Under the pieces are notes generated by a model. The model worked only from the letters and a program-made list of their open reading frames with translations. It made no database searches and was not told the origin of the DNA. Below are positions 44,460 to 56,890 of a stretch of 64,000 bases of DNA, piece after piece. This DNA is from Polytrichum commune. Taxonomy: Eukaryota; Streptophyta; Polytrichopsida; Polytrichales; Polytrichaceae. The stretch is from NCBI GenBank assembly GCA_950295325.1, contig OX485803.1:71813554-71877553 (forward strand). The letters are read 5' to 3'. Position 1 is the first letter of the stretch; every line of letters begins with the position of its first letter. A program made the position numbers and the translations under genes.

Positions 44460-45000
44460 TTAAGATAGTACATAGTAAATACTAAACAATAAATATTTCA
44501 CAGTAAATAGTAGACAATTTATAGTATATAATAAATAAAATACCGTTAATAGTAAAATAATATACTATAAATAGTAAATAGTAAACATCGGACATACATA
44601 GTAAATAATATACTATATACAGTAGATAATAATATAACTATGAAAATAACGAATATCATACCATTAATAGTAATAATATACATTAAATATTAAATATTAA
44701 ATACCAGACCATAAATAGTAAATAGTATACTATAAAAATAGATAATAAAAAATTATTAAAATAAAAAAAAAACTATATTAAAAATAAAACTATAAACATT
44801 GAATATTAGGTAGTACATAGTAAATATTAGAATATAAACAGTAAATACGAGGCAGTAAATAGAAAATACCAGACAGTTAATAGTAAATAATACACAGTAA
44901 AAACAAATACTGGGCAGTAAATAATAACTAGTAAATAGTAGACAGTAAATACTGGACAGTAAATAATAGACAGTAAATAGTAGACAGTAAATAAATAAAA
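44460..45000. repeat. AT-rich AGTAAATA minisatellite
   Basis: Degenerate units of AGTAAATAGTA, with ACAGTAAATA forms towards the right, fill the middle of the CACTA element. Confidence 0.9.
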
Positions 45001-45059
45001 AGTAACTTGGGGTCTCTACATACAAAGGTTTTGAAAACTCCTCATGTATCATGTGCGGA

Positions 45060-45135
45060 GTGGTGGCTTAGTGGCTAAGGCCTCCATGTGGGAGCCAAGA
45101 GGTTCAAGGATCAAATCCCTTGGCCCCCCCGCCCT
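45060..45135 (+). mobile_element. Possible tRNA-derived SINE head
   Basis: GTGGCTTAGTGGC resembles a Pol III A box, and GGTTCAAGGATCAAATCC about 35 bases later resembles a B box with a short insertion. No tRNA cloverleaf forms and no clear SINE tail is seen, so this is tentative. It lies inside the small CACTA. Confidence 0.35.
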
Positions 45136-45538
45136 TGGCTTATCCTTCCTTGGTAGGTATATGGCTAGGCACTTGGATGTATGTGCCTATTAAAGGGGTG
45201 GGTTGGGTGGAGGTAAGGATTGCATTTATTAATGGAGATTTCTTTTAAGGAGACATATTATATGAGATTAAATTAATGTACCTCTGCAATTTCCACATAA
45301 TCATTAATTATTGCGGCGATCAAGGTCATTAATTGCCACGGCCGTCAAAATCATTAATTACGGTCGCAGTCAAAGGCCTTAAACATTTCTAACACTCACT
45401 TGGTAAAAAATAGGACTGGTCCAGGATGACAGTACCCCACAGGGCTGCTTTACTTCATGACACATGTCATGACCCAAACACACTGTCATTTATGTGTCCT
45501 TTTTGTGTTAGAAAGGACCCCCATTCCTTCTAGTGTAA

Positions 45539-46020
45539 GGGCCTTGTGAACTACAATTGATTGACTTTGTAAATGGCAATCAAGTCCCACTTGATGGTCA
45601 ATGGCAACAGTGGCAGACTAATAGTCATGTGACTCGATCGGATGCGGATATTTTGAGATTTCACTGCTCCAAATTTAACTTCAGAGGCCATGGATAGTTG
45701 TCCAAAATTGAGGGTTCCAAGAGAGTACCTCCTGATTGTATCCATATTGGTACTCCCAAAGCATTAGCAATTTGGTTGTAGATACCAAGGGGCCTGTTCA
45801 GGATTCATCATTGCTTGCAATTCCTTGTCTATACTCATGAACACAAGGGAGGAGAGTAACTTGAGAACTTACCGATACGGAGGAACACATTCCTTGTCTC
45901 TAGTACTAGTTGAAATATAATACTTTAATACTTGAGCCTAGACACTACTTTCTCTCTCCATACAGGAGTCTTCTAGCTTGAGTGCACGCTGGTTGTCGCA
46001 GTGCAATGGAGTTGGACTGG
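45539..46020. other. Expected place of the copia 3' terminal repeat, not recognised
   Basis: Nothing here matches the terminal-repeat sequence next to the primer site at 50236, so the 3' repeat is deleted or too diverged. No gene. Confidence 0.5.
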
Positions 46021-46305
46021 CTATGTCTTGTCCCAATTCGGCCAGCAATGCTCTGAGCCACACCATCTGTTGTGCTCCATCAAAAATGCTTTGTACTCTG
46101 CTTCAATGGATGAGAGTGCAATTGTTGGCTGGAGCTTGCTGCTCCACTGACTCGTGCTTGATCCGAGTTTGAATACCATTCCCATGGTGGACTTCCTTTT
46201 GTCGAGATCTTGGGCCCAGTCAGCATCCACGAAGCCCTGCGATTCGAGATGCGAATCCGCCGGGATGAAGATGCCGTGGTCCAGTGTCCCCTTCACATAA
46301 CGCAA
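46021..46305 (-). pseudogene. Copia RNase H region
   Basis: MRYVKGTLDHGI, FVDADWAQDLDKRKSTMG and LSSIEAEYKAF are the expected RNase H landmarks. The C end is lost after about 95 residues. Confidence 0.85.
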
Positions 46306-46321
46306 AATCCTCCTGGCGGCT

Positions 46322-47160
46322 TCAAAGTGGGTGGTTTGTACTCATGTATCTGCTTACGCAATTAACTGGGAATAAAATACATGGCCTAGTGTTTGTTGAA
46401 AAAATTAGTGATCCCACTAAGCTCTGGTAATGGCCAGTATTTACGAAGGGTTCGTCCATGTTTTGCTGTAGTCTTGTTCCTTCTTCCATGGGGGTTGTTG
46501 CTGCTGAGCATTCCAGCATGCCATATTTGGAGAGCATTCTTCATGAAAAAAATCCCTCCCTCAAGGTAGACAAATTCTACCTCTATATACAAACTCAGTG
46601 TGCCTAATTTTTGCATTTCAAATCTATGTTCCAAATTGTTTTCGATAAACTATAGGTTTTGGGTGTAGTTGCCTGTCATAAGCAAATCATCTACATATAA
46701 GACCACTATTGCATATAGGCTTCCTTGGATGCAGTAATACAAATTGCAATCAGGAGCGCTTCTGGTCATACCTTGCTCTCAAAGAAATTGGTCAATTTTG
46801 GAATACCATGCTCTGCTGGCTTGTATGAGGCCGAGAGCGTTTTCATCAGTCTGACCACTTTATTTCTTTGATTCTCGACTTCAACTCTTTGTGGATCTTC
46901 CATGAAGACTTCTACATCCAAATCTCCATTGAGAATGGTTGTTTTCATGTCGAGGTGTTCTATTTTCCAACCTTTCTTCGACGCCATGGCCACCATAGTC
47001 CTGATTTTCGTCCATTTGACCATATGTGAAAAAGCTTCATTGTATTCGACACCCTCTGCTTGCTCAAATCCTTTGGCTACTAACCCAGCTTTTAGCTTCT
47101 CCAATATTCCATCCACATCCAGTGTAACCTTGAACGCCCATTTTGAGGTAGTTGTGTTCT
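46322..47160 (-). pseudogene. Copia reverse transcriptase region
   Basis: LVAKGFEQAEGVEYNEAFSH, then HLDMKTTILNGDLDVEVFME match the copia RT core. A separate frame encodes VVLYVDDLLMTGN, with the YVDD catalytic box at 46697-46686. SLVGSLIFSTNTRPCI follows near 46440. Broken by at least two shifts. Confidence 0.9.
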
Positions 47161-47847
47161 TCCCAACCGGTCAATCTACGATCCCTTACATTTGATTTCT
47201 TGCAATTGATTCGAGTTCCTGTCTAATCGCCTCTCTCCAACCTTGATGTTGGGATACTTCTTCATAACTCTCTAGTTCATTGATTTCTGCATTGTCTCAT
47301 AGGAAGTCTTCTTAATCTTGTTGATGCTCTCCTTGGCACTGTCTCCTTTTGTTGTGTGATTGCTAGTTCGGTGGAAGCAACGATGGGAGGCGCGAGGTGT
47401 GGAGGAGCTACTCGTGTTGTTGATTGGGATCTTGTTGTTCTCTAAATATCATCTGTGCTTTGATTGTCTTGGTGTGGGTCGTCGGTTATCAATGATGGGT
47501 TGATGTCATTTAATTCTGGTGTTGTTGTGGTAGTTGGTTGTTGTCCGTCTCCCTCTGATTCTGAAATTGGTCGAACACCATCGTCAGAATTTGCATTGTC
47601 TGCGGGTACTAGTGACACTGGGGGTATCTGTGGTGGGTGAACTATCCTTTCTAATCCTATGATTGACTCATCAATAATTACATCGTTTGAAATCAACATT
47701 TTTCGAGATGTTGGATCATAGAATCGGTACCCTTTTGTAGTTTGGTCACAGTGAACCAAAAATCCTAAAATGACCTACTTCAGGAGGGATTCCTGTATAT
47801 CTCCAATATGTGAACATAGGCTAGTGATCCAAGAACCCTAAAATGAC

Positions 47848-48549
47848 CTACTTCGGGAGGGATTCTTGCACATCTTTCTTATGGACTGATGCCAGTGTTA
47901 GCATTAGAGGACTTCGATTGATCAAATAGTTAGTTGTGTTAACGGCTTCAGGCCATAGGAATGTTGTGCTCTTGGCCGCTAATGTCATGCAGTGAGCCCT
48001 TTCTAGTGTTGTTGTATTTTTGCATTCTACCACAACCGTGCTGGTGTGGTGTGTACGCTTGCGGTAGCTGCCTAATGATGCCATGTCTTTCACAATAAGC
48101 AATGAACCTTTTTGATGTGTATTCCCCTTCCCTATTTGTTCTAAGAATTTTTATTTTTTGCGGTCCAAGGTTGTCTAGCAAGCTCTAAAAGCACTGAATC
48201 TATCTAATGTTGAGGCTTTAGTGTTCATAAAATACACCCAAGTTTTTATGGAAAGATCGAATGTGAAGGTGATGAAGTATCTTGAGCCAGTTAGTGAAGT
48301 AACTAGAAGTGGTCCGCAAATGTCTGAATGGATGATTTCGTTTTTCACTTGCGCTCTGGTCATTGTTAGGCATGGTATGTTATGTTGTCGGTGCTTTCCT
48401 TCCATGCGTGATGAACACACCTTGTCCACTGAAGGCAGTTGAGGCAATCTTGTTGGACGTCCATTTGTTGAGAGATGATGTAAAGTTTGACAGTTGATAT
48501 GACCAAATCTATTGTGCCATAGTTCAATGTGTGGAGGTACATCTACCAC
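47848..48549 (-). pseudogene. Copia integrase region
   Basis: ELWHNRFGHINCQTLHHL is the GAG-pre-integrase segment. IHSDICGPL holds the first catalytic Asp, but the second (usually TDNGGEF) reads LRTNREGEYTS with Asp lost. The frame shifts near 48180 and again near 48100. Confidence 0.85.
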
Positions 48550-48578
48550 ATGTATCTAAGCTTCTGGTGTAATTGATT

Positions 48579-49028
48579 CTAATTTGTACATGCCATTTGT
48601 AGTGTCACATGTACCCTTAGCAATAATGTGAGAAGGATCATTGGCATTGAATCATTGTCATTGGGTCCAAAAATTACTAGACATCCTTTGTCCTTAATAC
48701 CTCTTATTGATAGAAGATTTTTTGTGACTCTTGTGACGTAGAGAAGATTGCTGATGCGATTTATTGATCCATTGTATGAAAGAAGAACATTACCCTCCCC
48801 TTCTACAGGATGAGTTTGACCACTAGCCAATCTAACCATGGATGGACCTAAGCCTGAAATGCGTGACATGGTGCTCATGTCACAAGTTACATGTTTTGAT
48901 GCCCCCAAATCTCGATACCATGATTTGTCATTTGCAGATGTGCCAGTGGAGACCATTGTTGCTTTGAACATTTCGGCAACATCTTTCACTTCTTCCTTCC
49001 TTTGCTCTTGAACAGTGTTGATTGCCAC
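48579..49028 (-). pseudogene. Copia protease region
   Basis: WYRDLGASKHVTCDM corresponds to the aspartic protease motif W..DSGAS.H.T; Ser is replaced by Leu, which should disable it. It continues into LLYVTRVTKNLLSI, the usual segment before integrase. Confidence 0.8.
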
Positions 49029-50235
49029 TCAAAACTGGTCACTTGGGAGTCCACCATTTCTTCTTGGCCTTGGACATTCTCTTAACCAATGTCCATACCA
49101 ATTTTGGTGTAGGTGCTTTATAGACTGGAGGCTGATATGCTTGGTAAGCTTGAACAAATGGTCATCGGTGAAGATCGTGTCTTGGTGCCTGACTAGGAGT
49201 TTGAGGAAGCCGGGGCAGTCCATTGAATCTTCCGAAGCATCAGTGCTTCGTTCTCCCTTTTGCCTGACTTAAACTCTCTCGTAGTCTCGTCTAACAGTAG
49301 CTTGCCAACAAGGTTCCCAAAGCTCGGAAGTTGATCTTTTGTTAGGAGTCCCTCAATGAACGACTCGGAGCTCTTAGGAAGGGCTCCCAACATCACCTGC
49401 ACCATCTTCTCTTCTTGTATGACTTCTCCGACACTCGCAAGTTGGGTTACAACGTCCTTGATGTCTCAGATAAAGTCATTGACAGATGTCCCCATGTTGA
49501 TCTTCATGTTGTAAAGCTTGTGGATGAGCATCAACTTTCTTGCTGATTACCGGGGCTCATACAAGGATCTCAGCATCCTCCACACCACTGCTGGGTCTTC
49601 GATATCTTGTATTGAAATGATGCTATCTCTCACACTCATGATCATGATGCCCATGGCTTGCTCCCACTTTTCTCTTAGTGTTACTGCTTCCAACCCTTCA
49701 GTTATTTCTCATGGCTAGGATAGGTCCACGACTATACTTGGCAGAGCTGATTCTATACAAACCATCTCCCATAATTTTTCTTTCCTGTATATTATTGTCC
49801 TCATTTTAATTCTCCATACACCATAGTTGGTAATGCGACCAAGTTTGTTGACATCACTCATGTTGTATGGACTAGCTTCTAACGATATTTTTCTAGTACT
49901 TGTTGTGCAAGTCACAATACTATTGTGGAATCTGGGATTTTGCCTGTCTATTTTGAGCTTTCTCTCTTCAAGGTGGCGCCTAGGACGTGTGTTGCTTCAG
50001 ACTTGCAGTTGTATGAGAAAGACTGCAACGACCGGACTACTACCAACTACTTGAAAAAACTTTCATCACCTAAGACATTCAAGCACTGTTGCTTCTTATT
50101 GGATGATGGCTCTTTGATAAAAAATTAAAAAATTAAACAAAAAACCTCACTCAGTCTACCTGAGATTATGCTACTCTAGCATACATCTGCAGTGATTGAA
50201 TGCAAGTATTGGTTGACTCTTCTCTAGAAGAGAGA

Positions 50236-50252
50236 GCACCGCTCTAATACCA
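50236..50252 (-). promoter_or_regulatory. Copia primer-binding site (tRNA-iMet type)
   Basis: The minus strand TGGTATTAGAGCGGTGC resembles the usual TGGTATCAGAGC complement of initiator tRNA-Met, placed just after a terminal-repeat end (TTTTCAACA). Confidence 0.8.
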
Positions 50253-50383
50253 TGTTGAAAATCTCTGTAATGCTTTATTACATTGATTGAACAAGTCCAT
50301 AGAAAAGAAAAGATGCAACTCAATAACATACTACTGTATAATACATACTCAAAATTCAGAGTTAACCTATACAAGTCAACTTG

Positions 50384-50393
50384 TCTATAAATA
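50384..50393 (-). promoter_or_regulatory. TATA box of the copia 5' terminal repeat
   Basis: Minus strand ACTTGTATTTATAGACAAG gives a TATTTATAG core about 140 bp upstream of the primer site, with the hAT-like insertion about 40 bp further upstream. Confidence 0.5.
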
Positions 50394-50432
50394 CAAGTGG
50401 GTGAGTGATTTTAGAGACTTCAATGGTCTGAG

Positions 50433-53400
50433 CAGGGCTGATTTTTCACAAAGTTTTTGCCTGTCCATGTCCAAAAAACCTTGAATTGAAAGGCAAAAAA
50501 AATTGCAACCTGTCCCAAAACCAGTAATTTCTAAATCAACCCGTCCATGGAAAGGTTAAAGAAAAAACAACCCGTCCCAAACCTGGTTTGAAAATGAAAA
50601 TACCCATCCCGCAAGAGGTATAAATAAGTCTCTTACGTACAATGTTGGTAAAAAAATTAAAAAACAAAAAAAAAACAAAAGATGTTGACATGTGACTGGT
50701 TGCACTTGGAAACAATAGGATCTTGACAAATTGTAGATAGGTTTTTAGATTGGGTTCCAATTAAGAAAACCACACAGGGAAGACCAAATGAGTGTCAGGT
50801 GTTACATCTAGGGATCACCATTAAGTTAATTGATAGATCACAAGGGAATTAAGGTGAATTTAGGACCACAAACACAGGGAAAATGACTTCTAAAATGAGT
50901 TTTAGGAATGATTTAATTAAGGTTAAGGGTCACTCACAGCAGTACATGCAATTAATCAGTCACTCCCTTACAACCCACTCTCGTCAGTAACATCACTCTT
51001 ATAATGTGTTTTGCATTACAGGGAGTCACAGCTCAGCCATAGACATTTGAGTACGCCATAGTCTCAGAAACCCAAGGCAAAAACTCCTTGAGGTGACCAT
51101 AGTCTCTTCAAATAAGTAACCAAGGACTATCGGCCATACCACAGGTTAGGAAACATTACAATCACACATGACTCTCCTACCTCTTGATCAAATGAATTAA
51201 TTGATTTGCTTCAATATCTCAAAGTTGAATTACTGTTTAGTCATTTTAGACTTATCAAAATCAAATGGAATTTTAACATATTAGAATTAATTATTATAAC
51301 TTGCAAAAGTTTAGTTACGAGTGAGGGGAACCTAGTGAACGAGTCTAAGCAAAGTGAACTGAACCGGACCGGGACCGAAAGCGTCTAATGGCAGTAACAA
51401 GTAACCAGTAACTAGTAACCAATAACCAAGTCAGCATCAAGTTCTCGAATGAGGTACTGGCCACTCCTCCTTATATGCTTGCCCTGTTAGCCTCACCCAA
51501 ACCATATGGGTTAATGCTCCACGTTTCTCGCGTGCGACTCCTTCTCTTTCTCTCCCAGGAACGTTGTTTTCGCTCAACTGCTTCGCGGAACAGAGTCCTT
51601 CAACATGGAAAGATGTTTCTTTCCCAACCAATATCAATCACGTTACTCAATGCAGACCTTCATGGCCGACACTAAACAGAATTCGAATCAATCTCCAAAC
51701 TTTATTCGAACAGGGAAAAATACGATTACAGAAAGAGCTTCACACTCAATTCTGCGAAGAGGTTATGTTGAAACTCAATTAATTAGGCACGCATAATTTT
51801 ATATCTCTCCCCTCACCGAAAGATACAAGATTCTCGTACTTACTACGCACGATTCACGTGGAAGTTGGTTAAGCAAAGATTGCTCCTTTCTCAGGAACTC
51901 ACAGGGATAAAATCTTCGACTCATTCTATCACAATTAATGAAGGCATTTTATTCAATTCCAAGGGATGACTTCAGAATCTACTACCATAACAAGTCTCCG
52001 ATCTCCCTTCCCAGGAAAAATCACACAAGACTCACTCCTGCCTTTCGCAGGGATGACAAAGGATTCCAGTGCATGCTTCCCACACTACACAAGAACACTA
52101 ATGACATTAAGCAAAATCATTTAGCCCCTTTCACAGGGTTCAACTCCGAAGATAACACTCATACTTAGATTCAGTCACACTATGACTTTCTGCACATCAA
52201 GTTTCTTCAGAAGAATTACGTAAGATCATTTTAGTGTTTAAGTGATTCTGACTCTCACTCCAAGGGGATTGCTACAACTTCTTTTACTGAGTTGTCAAGA
52301 TTAATTTATGCACTTATTCGCGATGGCACTTCACATTCGACTCGTGAATCATGGCCCCGAATAAGAATATTAGATTCAAAGCATTCAAACTGCTTCACGC
52401 AGTTTCACTTCTGTCACATACTAACATCAGTCGCAACACATTTAAAGAAATCAATTAACCATGATTCCCTCAAGGATGTAATTTATCAAAGACTCTTCCT
52501 TCGGTCCAAGAGTTTCACACTCTTGTCTCTGTAAATTATGTCTTCACAGGATTTAAAAACACACATCAAGACTCACTCCCTTCACAGGAATAAGGTATTA
52601 CAACTTCAATCTGGATCCTTCCCGAACCAGGGAAGCACAAATTGATGTAATCGATTCACAACAAACACCAACACAACACATTTACTCTTCACACTTACAA
52701 ATGATGAAATAGCTTCACGCTTATTATATTATGTAAAGTAAAATGTACATTCAAAAGGGGTTTCACACCCAAGCTAGACTCGCTCAAAAACTACGAGACA
52801 AGGGAGACTCTCTTCTCGAGAGGGACTCCTTTCTCCTCCCTCTCTTCTCCTCTATACCCCCTGAGTTAACTACCTCGTCTCTTGGAACCAGATCTCATGA
52901 GGCTCTTCAACTTAGTCACATGCCTATTGTCATGCCCAAAAGACTCTTCAACTCCTGAGATTTTACTTCACTAAGTCAAATGAGTCTCCTTTTGCTCAAT
53001 TCCATTAACTAGTCACTAATCCCTCATTTCAGTGTTCATTTGGCATTCTAATGTACATATTGAGTTCATATTTTGCCAAAATTCAAAAATGTCTACATCT
53101 AGACTAAAAATCTGTACCACACAAATTATGCCTTCAATGCCCGTTAGTTATTTGTCTTTTGTTGTCGATTCTCATCTTTCCAGTACACCCCATTCTAATT
53201 TCCTCTGCCACCATCATTTCTTTTTTATTTCTTGTCCTTCAATCTCCCATTTCTTTCCCCACACTCTATCCTCAAGGTGTTTCCATCACCCGTCATCGCC
53301 CGTCTGTCACCACCCACATTCCCTCCACAAGAGGGGTTTTTCTAAACAAAACCTAATCAAAAGTCATCTACGTACTAGTTTGAAGTTAGAGACTTTAGAT

Positions 53401-53941
53401 GCTTTGATACGCATTTCATGTGCAAATATTCCAGTTGAAAACATCAATTGGAATGCAGTGATGCTTGTTTGGAGAAACATGAAGGATAGGAGAATTCATC
53501 CAGTTCTTTGAAGGGTAAGTAGTTCTTTATTTTTAAAATTTTGAACATGTTTATATATACTAATTCTTATTCAATTGCTAAGTTTACCTTCAATTATAAT
53601 CTTTAACATTATGTTAAAAAGGTTCTAAATTTTGTGGTTGATGAATTAATGTATGCAGGTGAATCAAGCACTTCAAGATTGATATTTTGATTGGGTACTA
53701 GTGGTTTGATTGCATAATGCTTATATTCACATGTCATATATGACATAATGTAACTGATATATGTATCATTTATTTTTTGGGGGAAAAATTATCAAAAAAT
53801 ATATTATTTTTAGAACCCGTCCAAAGTGAATTTGACACGTCCAAAAACCGGTTCATTTTCTAAGATCCCGTCCACTGGAAATGTTTTTTTTTATGAACGT
53901 ATCCCTAGACATGTTAGGGACCTTGTGAAAAATCACCACTG
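50433..53941. mobile_element. Non-autonomous hAT-like element, 3,509 bp
   Basis: Seen: left end CAGGGCTGATTTTTCACAAA and right end (inverted) CAGTGGTGATTTTTCACAAG, 18 of 21 terminal bases matching. Flanks GGTCTGAG (50425-50432) and GGTCTGAA (53942-53949) agree at seven of eight bases. CCCGTCC/CCTGTCC motifs recur within the first 150 bp and the last 120 bp, as subterminal repeats of hAT elements do. The interior is AT-rich with scattered CTCAGGA/CACAGGG phrases and no transposase. It separates the copia promoter from its upstream terminal-repeat DNA. Confidence 0.75.
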
Positions 53942-53949
53942 GGTCTGAA

Positions 53950-56890
53950 AGTGAAAGTAGTGATTCTAGCTATTCTCACCAAAGAGATTTTAGGTGTAAT
54001 GAATGTAAAGGTAAAGTTTGCTTCAACTTCAGTCTAAACTTAACCCAACTGTAAAGTTGCTTGGTGACAACGGTAAGTTAATAGTAAGTGGATGTGGCAC
54101 TAATTTCAACATGAACAAAATATCCAAGGACTTGAATTTAAGGTGGTTTACACCATGGACCATGAAATCGTCCCAAGGCCTTGTAAAATTTGTGATTGGT
54201 TCTTGAACTTGTCCCAGGACTACTTCGGTTTACATCAAGGAAAACATTTCAAGGTGATCATGGAATTCGAAGTTCTCAAAAGATATATTTCCCAAAAAAA
54301 TAGGGATCCATGATAGAGAATTGTTGTTATAATAAATTCTTAATGAATTTCTTTGGGAACTATAGATACAATGACAGTTTTCTTTAATTACATATTAACG
54401 TTATAATTTGAAATCACAATAAAAAAAAGGTTGTTTTTTGCAACAATCTTTCATTTCTCTTGCATCCTTGTTTTGGCATGGTTTAGATAGTAGTTACAAT
54501 TTTTATTTTCAAAACATAGAATGATATACTGCTCATGAGGAGTTTCATAAAGGGTTGCAAGGAGAGTGGTTACAAAATTTGTAATAGATGTAAAAAATGG
54601 CAACTCCAATTTTCAAGAATAACCAAACATTGGTTTTTTTAAATGTTACATGATCCTCATAGGCTCGCCTTTTTTTCTAGTGCATTTCACCCTCCTCTAA
54701 TTACACCCTTGTTCAATGTTTGGCAAAAACAATAATGAAAGAGTCATCTTTCAATTATTGGAGCTAGAATCTTGCAAGGAAATAAAGAAATGGTAACAAC
54801 CATTAAAAAAAATAACTTGCTTAAAAGAACATTGCATCTAGAAGAAAAAAATCAAATAAAGAAAATGAAAAAAAAACTAACAAGAATGATAACATTGTAT
54901 TCGATAATTGGAGACTTTTTGATGACTTTGAGACCATTTAAGGATGTGGATTTCACATTTGTAGGAAGGAACACACTACGAACATGCTATGTTCCCAATT
55001 TTGGATACATTTATGATACTCAAATGCATGGAATTACACATACCGAAATTAAAAAATGGGATATATGAAAATATTTTCATATACAAAATTGCTATCATAT
55101 TTATTGAATACGGTTGAAATACAAAATACAAGTGGAATATCCAATATTTAGGCCAAAGTCCTTGAAATATAATCAATCACCAACCAGTACATGCGACAAC
55201 TAATTGTATGTCGATATAACCTATATGTTTGGATCGTCAATACGACGTACTACTTTTATTTTTGCAATAACCTTTGCGGCCGTTTCATTTCTTTTGCTTT
55301 AATTGCCTCCATGGCTCTGAAGATCTCGGATCCGCGGTTGTAACCTTGTTTGTTCACTGGTCCGGAATATGTGCCATTCGTCCATATTTGCCGACCTGCT
55401 ACCAAATTGCGGGATGTGGTATTGTAAGTGGAATATGAATGCGTTTGCGAAACCAAATGTTTTGCACTCCTCCGGGGGGCCAAACAACAATCGGACTCGC
55501 AAGAAGCAATCTTTAGGGCTCTCCTATCCAATGGCGAAGTCGAGGATGAACATCAGGTGTGCTTGAAGTTGGCAAATATGTGAAGAAGATAATGTCATGG
55601 CAAGAATTCAGCGGAAGGAATTTGAAGTGCATCACCTAATTGCTATTCGAGGCGGGATAAATGAAAAAATTCACAAAAACATCAAACAAACAAGGTAACA
55701 TTTTTAAAACATGAATGAAATATTTCAACAAAATTGGATTTGATGCATGAAATTTTATGTAGATCGTACGATGAGGTTATTGAAGGCCTTTGCATCAACT
55801 ATAAGCCATTATGTCCTTATTCCTCCCAAAACTCGAGTAGACACTACTGTGGGGACTTCGAATTTCGTTATTATATTAAGAATTTTCTGCACATAAAAGT
55901 ATTTGAACCCCTCTTTTTCTTCATCCAAAGCCTTTCTTCTTACTCTCTCTAATCACTAGCCCATTTTATGTTTTTCATCTCTAAATCTTCACATTGCTCT
56001 CATTTATAATACTCTTCTAATCATTATTTTTGTTAATTCTTCTTTATATTCATCAATTTCAAGCCTTTGTATTTTTTAAATTCATTATATATTCTTAGTG
56101 TTTCATACGGGTCTTAACTCATAGATCAAACTACATGTTCACTTGGTGGTTGCAATCAAGGGTTTTCATCGTTTTTCATCATGCAAAAAAAATACAAGTC
56201 TATTACCAAGGAATAAAAAATTAACAAGAGAAACCAATGAGGTATTCTATAACTAATGAGAAATAAGATTGTAGATGGATGAATAGCATAGTATTACGGC
56301 GAATGCGCACAATGAGATTATTGCAAATGTTACAAAATTTTATTTATTTAAAAAAAATTTAACTACATTTATTTCATATCAAAAACAATTAATGCATCAC
56401 CAACTATCATATCATCAACTACTGGTACACAAGAGGAAGGAAAAAACAAAAAACCTTAAAGTTTTTTTAAGATTGATTTTTTCTAGAACATTTTCTTGGT
56501 AATATGGGGTTTTTCTTACATCATTCCAAGAATCCAAATTTTTTGTGGAGAACATGAAAAAAAAATAAAAAAATTCTTAGATAAATTCTAATTATTCCTC
56601 AACTATATTTGTCCTACTGTCACTGTTTATTTTGTGATGATGAATTTTTTTCATAACTTGTACTGCCATAAATTTTTGGCCAATAATTTGTGCATCACTA
56701 TGGCTTATCACAAAATATCATTTGTCTTCTTATTTTCATATACTAAATTTTATTTAATTTGTTATTGGAGCATTTTTCCTAATTAGAATCTTTATTATCA
56801 TTTCAGCAAGTTCAATTATTTTTCCCTGTAGTTCATTACCCTCTTTCATTTTTTCCGTAGAAACTCTTTAGATTTTTTTATTTTTTTCAA
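53950..56890. other. AT-rich DNA, no gene supported
   Basis: The first part is probably the rest of the copia terminal repeat displaced by the hAT-like insertion. Long A and T runs, no splice-consistent frame and no recognised motif. A minus-strand frame at 55256-55531 is open but lacks features. Confidence 0.6.

Larger units (their letters stand above)
44033..45535. mobile_element. Non-autonomous CACTA element, 1,503 bp, TAA target duplication
   Basis: Seen: 17-bp perfect terminal inverted repeats CACTAGAAGGAATGGGG, flanked by TAA on both sides (44030-44032 and 45536-45538). A perfect 24-bp palindrome with arms CGACACGGAGGG lies at 44071-44094. Known: CACTA termini with 3-bp duplications define the CACTA/EnSpm superfamily. 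No transposase inside. The shared 27-bp subterminal block suggests that it used the same machinery as the gene-B element next door. Confidence 0.9.
46021..50435 (-). mobile_element. Decayed Ty1/copia retrotransposon
   Basis: The leftward order gag, protease, integrase, reverse transcriptase, RNase H is that of Ty1/copia (Pseudoviridae-like). Gag start: KLGRITNYGVWRIKMRTI near 49860. The zinc knuckle has lost cysteines (WYGHWLRECPRPRR near 49060). Numerous frameshifts and stops separate the domains. A primer site and terminal-repeat TATA box lie at the right end. A hAT-like element cuts the DNA immediately upstream of that promoter. Confidence 0.9.

Noticed and set aside
51200-53520. Possible genes inside the 3.5-kb hAT-like element
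   Set aside because: Short frames only, without transposase motifs or splice-consistent joining.
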